DNA of 64,000 bases. Source: Paenibacillus oryzisoli (GTDB lineage: Bacteria > Bacillota > Bacilli > Paenibacillales > NBRC-103111). The notes below the pieces were generated by a model, which was given only the letters and a program-made list of their open reading frames with translations, searched no databases and was not told where the DNA came from. Where the stretch lies: contig NZ_LYPB01000059.1 in the NCBI RefSeq assembly GCF_001653565.1, positions 1 to 64,000 of the forward strand. The letters are read 5' to 3'. Position 1 is the first letter of the stretch, and every line of letters begins with the position of its first letter. Below are positions 27,227-36,531 of this stretch, piece by piece. A program made the translations under genes and the position numbers.

Positions 27227-28900
27227 ATGAAGAAAATCAGCAAATTAAAAGCAACATCTATTTCCTTAGCCTTAGTACTCTCAAGCACGACGCTACTTGC
27301 AGCTTGTGCATCGGACAAAAAGTCAGATACGGCAACGACGACACCAAGCGCGGCAAGCACAACAGAGGCAAGTGCGAAACCAGCGGGTCCTAAGCCGAAA
27401 ATTACAGTTTCCATTTATGATCGTAATAATGTGCCTGAGGGTGAAGGTACCATTACGAATAACCGTTGGACGAAGTGGATTAACGAGAACGCACCTGTGC
27501 AAGTTGAGTTTATCCCTGTTCCACGTACGAACTCTTCAGAGAAGTGGAACGTTCTGTTCGCTTCGGGGCAAGCCCCTGACTTAGTTATGGAATTTTCGAA
27601 TCCTTATATGAAGGATTTGGCGGCCAAAGGGCAAGTTATCCCGCTCGATGACGCTATTGCGAAATATTCCACGAACTACAAGAAGATGATTGCTGGCAAT
27701 GAGTCCTTACAGAAATTAACGAGATTTAATGGAAAAACGTACTTTATGGGTCGTACTTTGCCATTTACAGCTAACCATTATGTGATGATTCGCCAGGATT
27801 GGCTGGATAAATTGAAGCTTCCAATGCCGAAAACAACCGAGGAATATCTCCAAGTTGCCAAAGCATTCACTGAGCAAGATCCTGATGGTAATGGCAAAAA
27901 AGATACACTAGGTTCAACTTTCTATGATGTGGATGCTTTCTTCCAATTATATCAAGCAAGTGACGAGACATTGCCGATGATCACATCCTATCATCTGATC
28001 AATGATCAATATGTCCGGACATGGGATCGTCCAAAAGCAGATTTAGCATTTAGAAAGAGTATGTATGATGCTGGGGTTGTAGATAAAGATACGTTTACAG
28101 ATAAAAATGGTGCGAAAGCGCAACAGGATTGGGTAAACGGTAAACTTGGTATTTATGGTTCTGATGTGTTAGAAGGAAGTAAAGGATTCGATGTCTACAC
28201 GGCGCTGATCAAAAATAATCCAGATGCCAAAGTGTCGATTATTCCGCTTCCGAAGTCTGAATTCGGGCAATTCTCGCCTGCCGGTGCTGTGCCTATGCAA
28301 TTTACGTCTGCCATTAATGCTACAGCCAAGAACGTAGAAGCTGTTGTGAAATACGTCGATTGGCTGATGCAGCCTGAAGTTCAGCAGACGTTGATGTACG
28401 GTATGGAAGGCGTTCACTATAAGATGGTAGATGGTTGTCCGAAACCGATCGATTCTGAGAAAAACAAGAAAGAATTAAATTGGAATGGCGATTTCCAAAT
28501 GATGTCTCAAACGGGCACAATGGGCAAATGTGTAGAGTATACGAATACATTGGATCCTTCCAAGCCGGTGGATAAAGCGTATATTGATTTAGTGAAGCAA
28601 GGTAGAGCGGCTTACATTACAGCGGATCGTCCTACAACTTCCGAAGTCGTGCTTCCAGTAACATTGACGGAAGATCTGACAGTCATCAAGAACACGTTGA
28701 AGAATACGTTAACAAATATTTATACCAAAGCTGTTGTTGGTGGAACAGGTTATACGGTTGATCAAGCGATGAAAGATGCGCAAGATGCTTGGGATAAAGG
28801 CGGCGGTAAGAAAGTCGATGACTTCTTAACTAAAGCTTATGCGGATAACAAAAAAGACGTTATTTACACAAAAGATTACTATAAATTGTTGACGAAATAA
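27227..28900 (+). CDS. Extracellular solute-binding lipoprotein of the second importer
   Basis: A 557-residue lipoprotein. The signal peptide ends LLAAC with C27 lipidated, and a Ser/Thr/Ala-rich linker follows to about residue 60. The mature domain contains the DPDGNGKKDTLGSTF loop and a long C-terminal part. AGGGGTG precedes the ATG. It lies 128 bp after the permease gene, and a strong hairpin follows it. The substrate is inferred from context: uronate-containing oligosaccharides from the lyase step. Confidence 0.93.
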   Translation: MKKISKLKATSISLALVLSSTTLLAACASDKKSDTATTTPSAASTTEASAKPAGPKPKITVSIYDRNNVPEGEGTITNNRWTKWINENAPVQVEFIPVPRTNSSEKWNVLFASGQAPDLVMEFSNPYMKDLAAKGQVIPLDDAIAKYSTNYKKMIAGNESLQKLTRFNGKTYFMGRTLPFTANHYVMIRQDWLDKLKLPMPKTTEEYLQVAKAFTEQDPDGNGKKDTLGSTFYDVDAFFQLYQASDETLPMITSYHLINDQYVRTWDRPKADLAFRKSMYDAGVVDKDTFTDKNGAKAQQDWVNGKLGIYGSDVLEGSKGFDVYTALIKNNPDAKVSIIPLPKSEFGQFSPAGAVPMQFTSAINATAKNVEAVVKYVDWLMQPEVQQTLMYGMEGVHYKMVDGCPKPIDSEKNKKELNWNGDFQMMSQTGTMGKCVEYTNTLDPSKPVDKAYIDLVKQGRAAYITADRPTTSEVVLPVTLTEDLTVIKNTLKNTLTNIYTKAVVGGTGYTVDQAMKDAQDAWDKGGGKKVDDFLTKAYADNKKDVIYTKDYYKLLTK

Positions 28901-28925
28901 TGACCTCACTTCGCTAGTCCATCAT

Positions 28926-28972
28926 GTGCTTCCTTCCTGCTGCAAGTTAGTTCGGAAAGGAAGCACATTTTG
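28926..28972 (+). terminator. Intrinsic terminator after the second importer
   Basis: GTGCTTCCTT / AAGGAAGCAC form a perfect 10-bp stem with a ~20-base loop, then ATTTTG. It separates the importer from the lyase genes. Confidence 0.75.
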
Positions 28973-29049
28973 TTTATCATATGACTAGGTACTTGCAAGA
29001 AAAGGCTGAAGTAAAGCCGCCAAATCATTCGACTCAGAGGGGGTTAATT

Positions 29050-32000
29050 ATGTTAATGGGGAAATTCCGTTTTATGAAAGCGCTTATATTAGTGGTGGCT
29101 ATGCTTGTCAATGTATGGGCACTGCCCATTCAACCTGCTTATGCGGCAGATGAGTATGACACGTTACGGGCGAAAGTGTATGATCTTACAACTGGAGGAT
29201 CTACTTACGATCCAGCAGACCCCGACATTAGCGGTAAGATTACTAACATTACTACGCTTGCGCAGACAAATTGGGATACGATGAATAAGACTGCAGGGAG
29301 AACCTATCTATGGAGTGATATGGCAACAACAACGGAATCGGAGCATGTTTCCGGGAGCTACCAACGTCTGGAAGCCATGACGCTAGCTTATGTGACAAGA
29401 GGTTCAACGCTTCAAAATAATGCAGCATTATTGGCGGATATTATTAGTGCCATGGATTGGATGTATACGAACAGGTATAACACAAGCGTCGTGTATAGAG
29501 GTTATGACAATTGGTTTGACTGGCAAATTTCTTCACCACTCAGCATTAATAACATAACAACTTGGATTTATTCCAGTTTAACCGCAACGCAGATTGCGAA
29601 TTGGCACGCTGTCATCGACTATCAAGCGCTTACATGGGGAGTTGGTCTGACTGGAGCTAACCGCGTATGGGCTTGCAACATTAAGATTACGAGCGGGATT
29701 ATTGTCAAGAACAGTGCCAAAATCATCTTAGGCAGGGACCAGCTAAGTTCGGTATTTGATTATGTGACTTCCGGCGAGGGCATGTATAGCGATGGTTCGT
29801 TTCTGCAACATACCGCACTCATCCCGTATAACGGGGGTTATGGCATAAGCTTAATGGATAACTTGACCAAGGTCATGTATGTCGTAGCTGGTTCTACCTG
29901 GGATATCACAGATCCAGATGTAGATAACATCTATCAGTGGGTTTACAATGCCTTTGAACCCCTATTTTATAATACGTCGATGCTTGATATGGTCAGAGGA
30001 AGAAACATTGCACGATTAGCCAGTGATGATAATGGATTAACCTCAATGGGTGCGCTTGGAGCTTCTGTAGTAAGGATGGCATTGTCAGCACCATCTTCTG
30101 ATGATCGGGCAGCCTATAAATCGATGATTAAGAAATGGATGACAGACGCTACGTCTCCTACCAAGTACGCTGATTTGGTCATGATCAGCTCAATTGTGCA
30201 AACGAAACAAATTATGAGTGATCCGTCTGTTTCCACAAGAGATGCGCTAATCATGAACAAACAATACCCCAACATGGCTAGAGCTGTTCACCATAGACCG
30301 GGATTTGCTTTTGGCATCTCTATGTCTTCCAATAAAATCGGAAATTTTGAAATTGTTAATAATGAGAATTTAAAAGGCTGGCATACCGGAGATGGAATGA
30401 CCTATCTCTATAACTCCGATTTGACGCAATACAAGGATTCTTATTGGCCAACTGTAAACAGCTATCGCTTGCCTGGCACGACAGTCAATCAGAACACAAC
30501 AGCAACAGCGAATGCCAAGAATCCGAATAGTTGGGTCGGAGGCACAGAAATATCGGGACAATATGGGATTACAGGTATGCAGTACACAGCGAATAGTGCA
30601 ACGCTGACAGCAAAGAAATCATGGTTCATGTTTGATGATGAGATTGTGAGTCTAGGAGCTGGCATCACCTCCACAGACAATAAGGTAGCTGAAACGATTG
30701 TTGAAAACCGGAAGCTGAACAGCTCCGCTACCAATGCGCTAACTGTAAATGGCGCCGCAAAGTCAACTGCGTTAGGTTGGAGTGAGACGATGACCGGAGT
30801 CACAAAGGTTCACTTGGCTGGAAATGTGGCTGGTTCCGATATCGGTTACTACTTCCCTACAGCAACGACATTAAAGGGATTACGCGAGGCGAGAACAGCC
30901 CAATGGTCGAGCATTAACCAATACTCAACAGGTCCAGAATACTTTACGAACTATACACGCAATTACATGAATATGTGGTTCGATCACGGGACGAATCCGA
31001 CAAATGCCGGGTACGCATATGTGCTATTGCCAGGAATGTCTAGTAGCCAGTTGGATGCGTATGCAGCTAACCCGGACATTACCGTAGTTGAGAATTCAAC
31101 CGCTGCACAGGCCGTGCAAGAAAATGCGCTTGGCATACTGGGGATTAACTTCTGGAATGATGCTGCCAAAACGGTGAGTGGTGTCACCAGCAACAAAAAG
31201 GCGTCCGTCATGGTCCGCACAACCGAGAACGGAACGGAAGTTTCCGTATCTGACCCTACTTTGGCCAACACCGGGACGATCCAACTTACGCTGACACAAC
31301 CACTGGGGCCAGTGGCTTATAAGGATTCTCGGATCACAACCAGTACAAGTGGCGGTACGACTACCCTCACTGTCAATGTGAGCGGTGCTGGCGGCAAGAG
31401 TATTAAGGCGTTTTTTGCAACACCTTCCGCAGGGCTGGTTACTGGCTACACGGTAAATGAAGATTTTAACAGTATGACGGTTGGTATGCTGACTGGTCAA
31501 AATGGCTGGATCTTCAATAATGCAGGGGCTGTGGAGAATACCGTTGTTGTACAGAAAGAGAATAGCGTGAGCGGGGACAAATCGCTGAAAGTAAAGACTG
31601 CCTCAACAAGCGGAAGTGCCGAGGCGTATCGTTTGTTTAACGCACCTCAAAGCGGCTATATCACAGCGGAAGCTACCGTGACAGCCGATGATAGCAACTG
31701 GAAAAACGCTCTAATCATTTCGGACAGTAGCTTGACTGCTAGTAACGTAGCTGCTCAACTGGTGATGCAAAGCGGAAAAATCTGGGGCTATAACGGCAGT
31801 ACCAAAACGGATGTATTAACAGGAATCACGAGCGGTCAGCCGTATCGCCTGAAGGTTGTAATCAATGCTTCGACGAAAAAATACGACGTCTACGTCAACG
31901 ATGCGCTGCTTGCTTCGGGTTGGAATTATCGCTTCTCAGGCGTAACCACGCTCGATAAGTTCTCTACCTCCATTGCTGGCAATGCCAGCTCCATGAAAGT

Positions 32001-32619
32001 GGATGATGTGAAAGTTGCGTATAAGCCGCTAACGTTAACTAGCTTGATCAATGAGAACTTTAACGGCCTGGCGCTTGGCAATCTGAATGGTCAAGGAAGC
32101 TGGGTGTTTGATAACGGCGGCATTACAGGAAACACGGGAGTTGTGCAGACGGTAAGCGGATCTAACAAAGCCGTCAAACTGACCACAACATCCACCAGCG
32201 GTAAAGCTGAGGCCTATCAGGCGTTCACAGTGCCAGCCAATAGCACGGTTATCGCAGAAGCGACTGTCACTGCCGATGACAACAACTGGAAAAATGCCTT
32301 AGTCATTGCGGACAGCAGTCTCACTTCGAATAACAGCGCTGTTCATCTCATCATGCAGAACGGCAGAATCTGGGGCTACAATGGAGGCACACAAACGAAC
32401 GTACTGACTTCGATCGAGAACGGCGTGCCGTACCGTTTGAAAGTAATTATTAACACATCAACGAAAAAGTTCGATGTCTACGTAAATGGCGAACTGCAAG
32501 GCTCGCAGTGGAACTATCGTTACAGCGGATTGACCAAGATTGATAGACTGGGCACAGCGATCGGCGGAAATGCTAGTTCGATGAGCGTAGATGATGTCTT
32601 CGTAAGCTATAACCCTTAA
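29050..32619 (+). CDS. Secreted polysaccharide lyase family 8 enzyme, copy 1
   Basis: 1189 residues from the ATG at 29050; the frame extends 23 codons upstream. The signal peptide is cut after AYA. The PL8 N-terminal alpha/alpha domain carries the active-site stretches TGANRVWACNIK (Asn), GSFLQHTALIPYNGGYG (His and Tyr) and MVRGRNIAR (Arg). The central beta-sandwich lyase domains run to about residue 800. The C-terminus has two ~190-residue jelly-roll-like repeats (EDFNSM..., ENFNGL...) ending in VDDVKV/VDDVFV. PL8 enzymes cleave uronate-containing glycans such as hyaluronan, chondroitin or xanthan by beta-elimination. The exact substrate cannot be read from sequence. Confidence 0.9.
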   Translation: MLMGKFRFMKALILVVAMLVNVWALPIQPAYAADEYDTLRAKVYDLTTGGSTYDPADPDISGKITNITTLAQTNWDTMNKTAGRTYLWSDMATTTESEHVSGSYQRLEAMTLAYVTRGSTLQNNAALLADIISAMDWMYTNRYNTSVVYRGYDNWFDWQISSPLSINNITTWIYSSLTATQIANWHAVIDYQALTWGVGLTGANRVWACNIKITSGIIVKNSAKIILGRDQLSSVFDYVTSGEGMYSDGSFLQHTALIPYNGGYGISLMDNLTKVMYVVAGSTWDITDPDVDNIYQWVYNAFEPLFYNTSMLDMVRGRNIARLASDDNGLTSMGALGASVVRMALSAPSSDDRAAYKSMIKKWMTDATSPTKYADLVMISSIVQTKQIMSDPSVSTRDALIMNKQYPNMARAVHHRPGFAFGISMSSNKIGNFEIVNNENLKGWHTGDGMTYLYNSDLTQYKDSYWPTVNSYRLPGTTVNQNTTATANAKNPNSWVGGTEISGQYGITGMQYTANSATLTAKKSWFMFDDEIVSLGAGITSTDNKVAETIVENRKLNSSATNALTVNGAAKSTALGWSETMTGVTKVHLAGNVAGSDIGYYFPTATTLKGLREARTAQWSSINQYSTGPEYFTNYTRNYMNMWFDHGTNPTNAGYAYVLLPGMSSSQLDAYAANPDITVVENSTAAQAVQENALGILGINFWNDAAKTVSGVTSNKKASVMVRTTENGTEVSVSDPTLANTGTIQLTLTQPLGPVAYKDSRITTSTSGGTTTLTVNVSGAGGKSIKAFFATPSAGLVTGYTVNEDFNSMTVGMLTGQNGWIFNNAGAVENTVVVQKENSVSGDKSLKVKTASTSGSAEAYRLFNAPQSGYITAEATVTADDSNWKNALIISDSSLTASNVAAQLVMQSGKIWGYNGSTKTDVLTGITSGQPYRLKVVINASTKKYDVYVNDALLASGWNYRFSGVTTLDKFSTSIAGNASSMKVDDVKVAYKPLTLTSLINENFNGLALGNLNGQGSWVFDNGGITGNTGVVQTVSGSNKAVKLTTTSTSGKAEAYQAFTVPANSTVIAEATVTADDNNWKNALVIADSSLTSNNSAVHLIMQNGRIWGYNGGTQTNVLTSIENGVPYRLKVIINTSTKKFDVYVNGELQGSQWNYRYSGLTKIDRLGTAIGGNASSMSVDDVFVSYNP

Positions 32620-32761
32620 GATTTTCGAGTAGATTAACTTAACTTCCAGTCCAGTCATATGCTCCGTTTCATTCGTTTGGTTGTGTGTCTAATCCATTCA
32701 TTGAAGAGGAGCTCTCTTTTGCCTGAAACCATTTGCAATATGGAAGGGGTTATTTATATTT

Positions 32762-35700
32762 ATGCGTAAAAGTCTACTATTCACAACACTTATCCTTGTG
32801 TTATCACTGCTAATCAATGTACTGGCACTACCAATTCAACCTGCCTATGCGGCAGATGAGTATGACACGTTGCGTGCGAAAATGTACGATTTTACAACGG
32901 GAGGATCGACTTACAATACAAGTGACTCGGACATTAGCGTCAAGATCACTAATATTACGTCACTAGCTCAGTCAAACTGGGATTCGATGAATACGAGTGC
33001 AGGAAGAACCTACCTGTGGAGTGATTTGGCAACGACAACGGAATCAGAGCACGTTTCCCAAAGCTATCAACGGTTAGAAGCGATGACACTGGCTTATGTA
33101 ACGAGAGGATCATCGCTGAAAGATAACGCTACGTTGCGTGCGGATATTATCAGCGCCATGGATTGGATGTATACCAACAGATATAATACCAGCATTCCTA
33201 AAAGAGGGTACGACAATTGGTTTGACTGGCAGGTTACTTCACCGCTAGTTATCAATAATATCACGACTTGGTTATATGATAGTTTAACTCCTACGCAAAT
33301 TAGTAATTGGCATGCCGTCATCGACTATCAAGCGCTTGTTTGGGGGGCCGGCTTAACTGGAGCTAATCGCGTGTGGGCTTGCTACATTAAAATTCAAAGC
33401 GGGATTATCGTCAAGAACAGCGCTAAGATTATGGAAGGCAGAGACCAGCTTAGCTCGGTATTTGATTATGTGACTTCCGGAGAAGGCGTGTATAGCGAGG
33501 GCTCTTTCATTCAGCATACCGCACTCATTCCCTACAATGGGGGATATGGCACAGCTTTGCTCGATAATTTGACGAAATTGATGTATGTCGTAGCAGGGTC
33601 CACTTGGGATATCGTAGATCCGGATGTGAATAACATTTATCAGTGGATTTATACGGCTTTTGAACCGCTCTATTACAATAACTCCATGTTTGATAGTGTC
33701 AGAGGAAGAGGTATTGCTGGGTTTAGAGACGATGATAAGGGGTTAACTTCTATAAAAGCGATTGGGCCAGCCGTGGTTCGGATGGCACTGTCCGCGCCAA
33801 ATGTCAGTGATCGGGCAGCTTATAAATCGATGATCAAAAAATGGCTGCTGGAAGCCACTTCGCCTACGAAGTATGCGGATTTGGTTATGATGAGCGATAT
33901 CGTGCAAGCGAAACTCATTGAGGGTGATTCATCCATTACCCCAAGAGCACCGCTGATTATGAACAAACAATACCCGAATATGGCTAGAGCTGTGCATCAT
34001 AGACCTGGATTTGCCTTTGGTATCAGCATGTCATCCAATCGCATTGGGAATTATGAACAGATCAACAATGTCAATTTGAGGGGTTGGCATACGGGAGACG
34101 GGATGACCTATCTCTATAATTCGGACTTGAAACAATATAAAGATTCCTTCTGGCCTACCGTCAATAGTTATCGCATGCCAGGCACGACCGTTAATCAGAA
34201 TACGACGGCTGCTGCCAATGTCAAAAATCCCAATAGTTGGGTTGGAGGCACAGAGGTCGCAGGTTTGTACGGAGCTACGGGCATGCAGTACACGGCCAAT
34301 GGCTACAATCTCACAGCTAAGAAATCCTGGTTTATGTTTGATGATGAGATCGTAAATTTAGGTTCCGGCATTACATCAACGGACAACAAAGTTGTCGAAA
34401 CCATTGTCGATAACCGCAAGCTGAACAGCAGCGGCAACAATGCGCTTACGGTCAACGGGTCTGCTAAATCGACAGCACTCGGATGGAGCGAGACGATGAC
34501 AGGCGTAAATCGCATTCATTTGACTGGGAATGTGTCCGATTCGGATGTTGGTTACTACTTCCCTACGCCAACAACACTTAAGGGTTTGCGTGAAGCGCGT
34601 ACGGACCAATGGTCAAGTATTAATCAATACAATCTTGGTACTGATTACACAACGAATTTGACACGCAACTATATGAATCTATGGTTCGATCATGGTACGA
34701 ATCCGAGCAATGGCGGGTATGCTTATGTGCTGCTGCCGAACAAATCCAGTGGAGAAGTGGATACGTATGCCTCTAATCCGGATATCACGATCGTTGAGAA
34801 TTCAGGGGATGCACAGGCTGTAAAGGAAAATGCACTGGGCATACTTGGGATTAACTTCTGGAATGATGCGTCCAAAACGGTGAGCGGTGTCACCAGTAAC
34901 AAAAAGGCGTCCGTCATGGTCCGCACAACCGAGAATGGCACAGAAGTTTCGGTATCCGACCCAACGCTGTCCAATACAGGTACGATCCAACTTACGCTGA
35001 CACAACCACTGGGGCCAGTGGCTTATAAGGATTCTCGGATCACGACCAGCACGAGCGGCAGTACGACCACCCTCACCGTTAATGTAAACGGTGCCGGGGG
35101 CAAAAGCATCAAGGCGTATTTCGCAACGCCTACTGGCGTCCCGATTACCGGCTATACGGTAAACGAAGATTTTAACGACATGCTGGCAGGTACGTTGACC
35201 GGGCAAAACGGTTGGATTTTTAATAACGCAGGCGTTGCTGCTAATACCGTTGTTGTACAGCCAACCAACGCGAGTAACACGGAGAAATCACTGAAAGTAA
35301 CGACAGGCTCAACAAGCGGAAGTGCTGAGGCGTATCGCTTGTTCAATGCCCCTCAAGGAGGCTACATCACAGCGGAAGCGACCGTAACGGCGGATGATGC
35401 GAATTGGAAAAATGCGCTCATCATCGCGGATAACAACTTAGCGACCAATAACAATGCAGCTCAGCTCGTTATGCAAGCCGGGAAGATCTGGGGTTATAAC
35501 GGCGGGGTCAAAACCGATGTGTTAACGGGGATCGTGTATGGCCAGCCGTACCGCTTGAAGGTCGTAATCAATGCGTCAACGAGAAAGTACGACGTTTACG
35601 TCAACGATGCGCTCCTCGCCTCGGGCTGGGATTATCGATTCTCGGGCGTGACCGTGCTCAATAAGTTCTCTACTTCCATTGCTGGCAATGCCAGCTCGAT

Positions 35701-36325
35701 GAGTGTGGACGATGTGAAAGTTGGGTATAAACCACTTGCTTTAACTAGTGTACTTGAAGAGAATTTTAACGGCATGACGCTCGGCAATCTGAATGGGCAA
35801 GGCGGTTGGGGGTTCGACAATGGGGGCGTTTCGGGAAATACGGGAGTGGTGCAAGCGGTAAGCGGATTGAACAAAGCAGTTAAACTGACAACAACATCTT
35901 CTTCAGGCAAAGCAGAGGCCTATCAGGGGTTTAGCGCACCAGCTAACAGCACGGTCATCGCTGAAGCGACTGTAACTGCCGATGACGACAATTGGAAGAA
36001 TGCCTTAATTGTCGCGGACAGCAGTCTTACTTCGAACAGCTCTGCTGCACATCTCATCATGCAATCTGGAAGAATATGGGGATACAACGGAGGTACGCAA
36101 ACGAATGTGCTGACTTCAATCGAGAACGGTGAACCTTACCAACTCAAAGTGATCATCAACACTGCGACTAAAAAGTTCGATGTCTATGTGAACGGCGTAC
36201 TGCGAGGGTCACAGTGGGACTATCGGTACTCCGGGTTGACCAAGGTCGACAAATTAAGCTCATCGATTGGGGGCAACGCCAGCTCCATGAGTATCGATGA
36301 TGTCAAGGTCAGTTATAATCCATAG
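32762..36325 (+). CDS. Secreted polysaccharide lyase family 8 enzyme, copy 2
   Basis: A 1187-residue tandem paralogue of the preceding lyase, alike along its whole length by eye (signal peptide, PL8 domains, two C-terminal repeats). Active-site stretches TGANRVWACYIK, GSFIQHTALIPYNGGYG and SVRGRGIAG keep Asn, His, Tyr and Arg. The start follows GGAAGGGG at rather long spacing. Differences cluster around surface stretches such as FRDDDKGLTSIKAIG, so substrate preference may differ. Two DNA blocks (34898-34935 and 34982-35043) are identical to copy 1 while the surroundings have diverged. Confidence 0.9.
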   Translation: MRKSLLFTTLILVLSLLINVLALPIQPAYAADEYDTLRAKMYDFTTGGSTYNTSDSDISVKITNITSLAQSNWDSMNTSAGRTYLWSDLATTTESEHVSQSYQRLEAMTLAYVTRGSSLKDNATLRADIISAMDWMYTNRYNTSIPKRGYDNWFDWQVTSPLVINNITTWLYDSLTPTQISNWHAVIDYQALVWGAGLTGANRVWACYIKIQSGIIVKNSAKIMEGRDQLSSVFDYVTSGEGVYSEGSFIQHTALIPYNGGYGTALLDNLTKLMYVVAGSTWDIVDPDVNNIYQWIYTAFEPLYYNNSMFDSVRGRGIAGFRDDDKGLTSIKAIGPAVVRMALSAPNVSDRAAYKSMIKKWLLEATSPTKYADLVMMSDIVQAKLIEGDSSITPRAPLIMNKQYPNMARAVHHRPGFAFGISMSSNRIGNYEQINNVNLRGWHTGDGMTYLYNSDLKQYKDSFWPTVNSYRMPGTTVNQNTTAAANVKNPNSWVGGTEVAGLYGATGMQYTANGYNLTAKKSWFMFDDEIVNLGSGITSTDNKVVETIVDNRKLNSSGNNALTVNGSAKSTALGWSETMTGVNRIHLTGNVSDSDVGYYFPTPTTLKGLREARTDQWSSINQYNLGTDYTTNLTRNYMNLWFDHGTNPSNGGYAYVLLPNKSSGEVDTYASNPDITIVENSGDAQAVKENALGILGINFWNDASKTVSGVTSNKKASVMVRTTENGTEVSVSDPTLSNTGTIQLTLTQPLGPVAYKDSRITTSTSGSTTTLTVNVNGAGGKSIKAYFATPTGVPITGYTVNEDFNDMLAGTLTGQNGWIFNNAGVAANTVVVQPTNASNTEKSLKVTTGSTSGSAEAYRLFNAPQGGYITAEATVTADDANWKNALIIADNNLATNNNAAQLVMQAGKIWGYNGGVKTDVLTGIVYGQPYRLKVVINASTRKYDVYVNDALLASGWDYRFSGVTVLNKFSTSIAGNASSMSVDDVKVGYKPLALTSVLEENFNGMTLGNLNGQGGWGFDNGGVSGNTGVVQAVSGLNKAVKLTTTSSSGKAEAYQGFSAPANSTVIAEATVTADDDNWKNALIVADSSLTSNSSAAHLIMQSGRIWGYNGGTQTNVLTSIENGEPYQLKVIINTATKKFDVYVNGVLRGSQWDYRYSGLTKVDKLSSSIGGNASSMSIDDVKVSYNP

Positions 36326-36333
36326 TCAATACC

Positions 36334-36371
36334 AAAGAAACCTGAGATTCATCATCTCAGGTTTCTTTGTG
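36334..36371 (+). terminator. Intrinsic terminator after the second lyase
   Basis: A perfect 14-bp stem AAAGAAACCTGAGA with a seven-base loop; the right arm ends in TTTCTTTGT. Confidence 0.85.
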
Positions 36372-36442
36372 TATATGCTCCTAAGGTGCTGGAGTTCCGG
36401 TGTACAAGGGAGGATTATTTAAAAGGGCTTCTTTCAGGCGGC

Positions 36443-36471
36443 ATGTTAATCCTGCAAAGAAATGTAGATTG
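36443..36471 (+). promoter_or_regulatory. Conserved 29-bp upstream element, copy C (GH28-like)
   Basis: ATGTTAAT, 12 bp with CAAAG, TGTAGATTG. It lies 60 bp before the start of the GH28-like gene. Confidence 0.7.
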
Positions 36472-36531
36472 ATCGGTCCTTGCAAAATCGGTATGTTAAA
36501 CCTGTTAGCTATGAAGTATAGGAGGATTAGT

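Noticed and set aside
32700-32761. Possible degenerate copy of the 29-bp element before the second PL8 gene
   Set aside because: GAAACCATTTGCAATATGG only loosely resembles the right half and no TGTTAA block is at the required distance.
36490-36497. Second TGTTAA word just downstream of copy C of the 29-bp element
   Set aside because: The TGTA-ATTG partner at the fixed 12-bp distance is missing.
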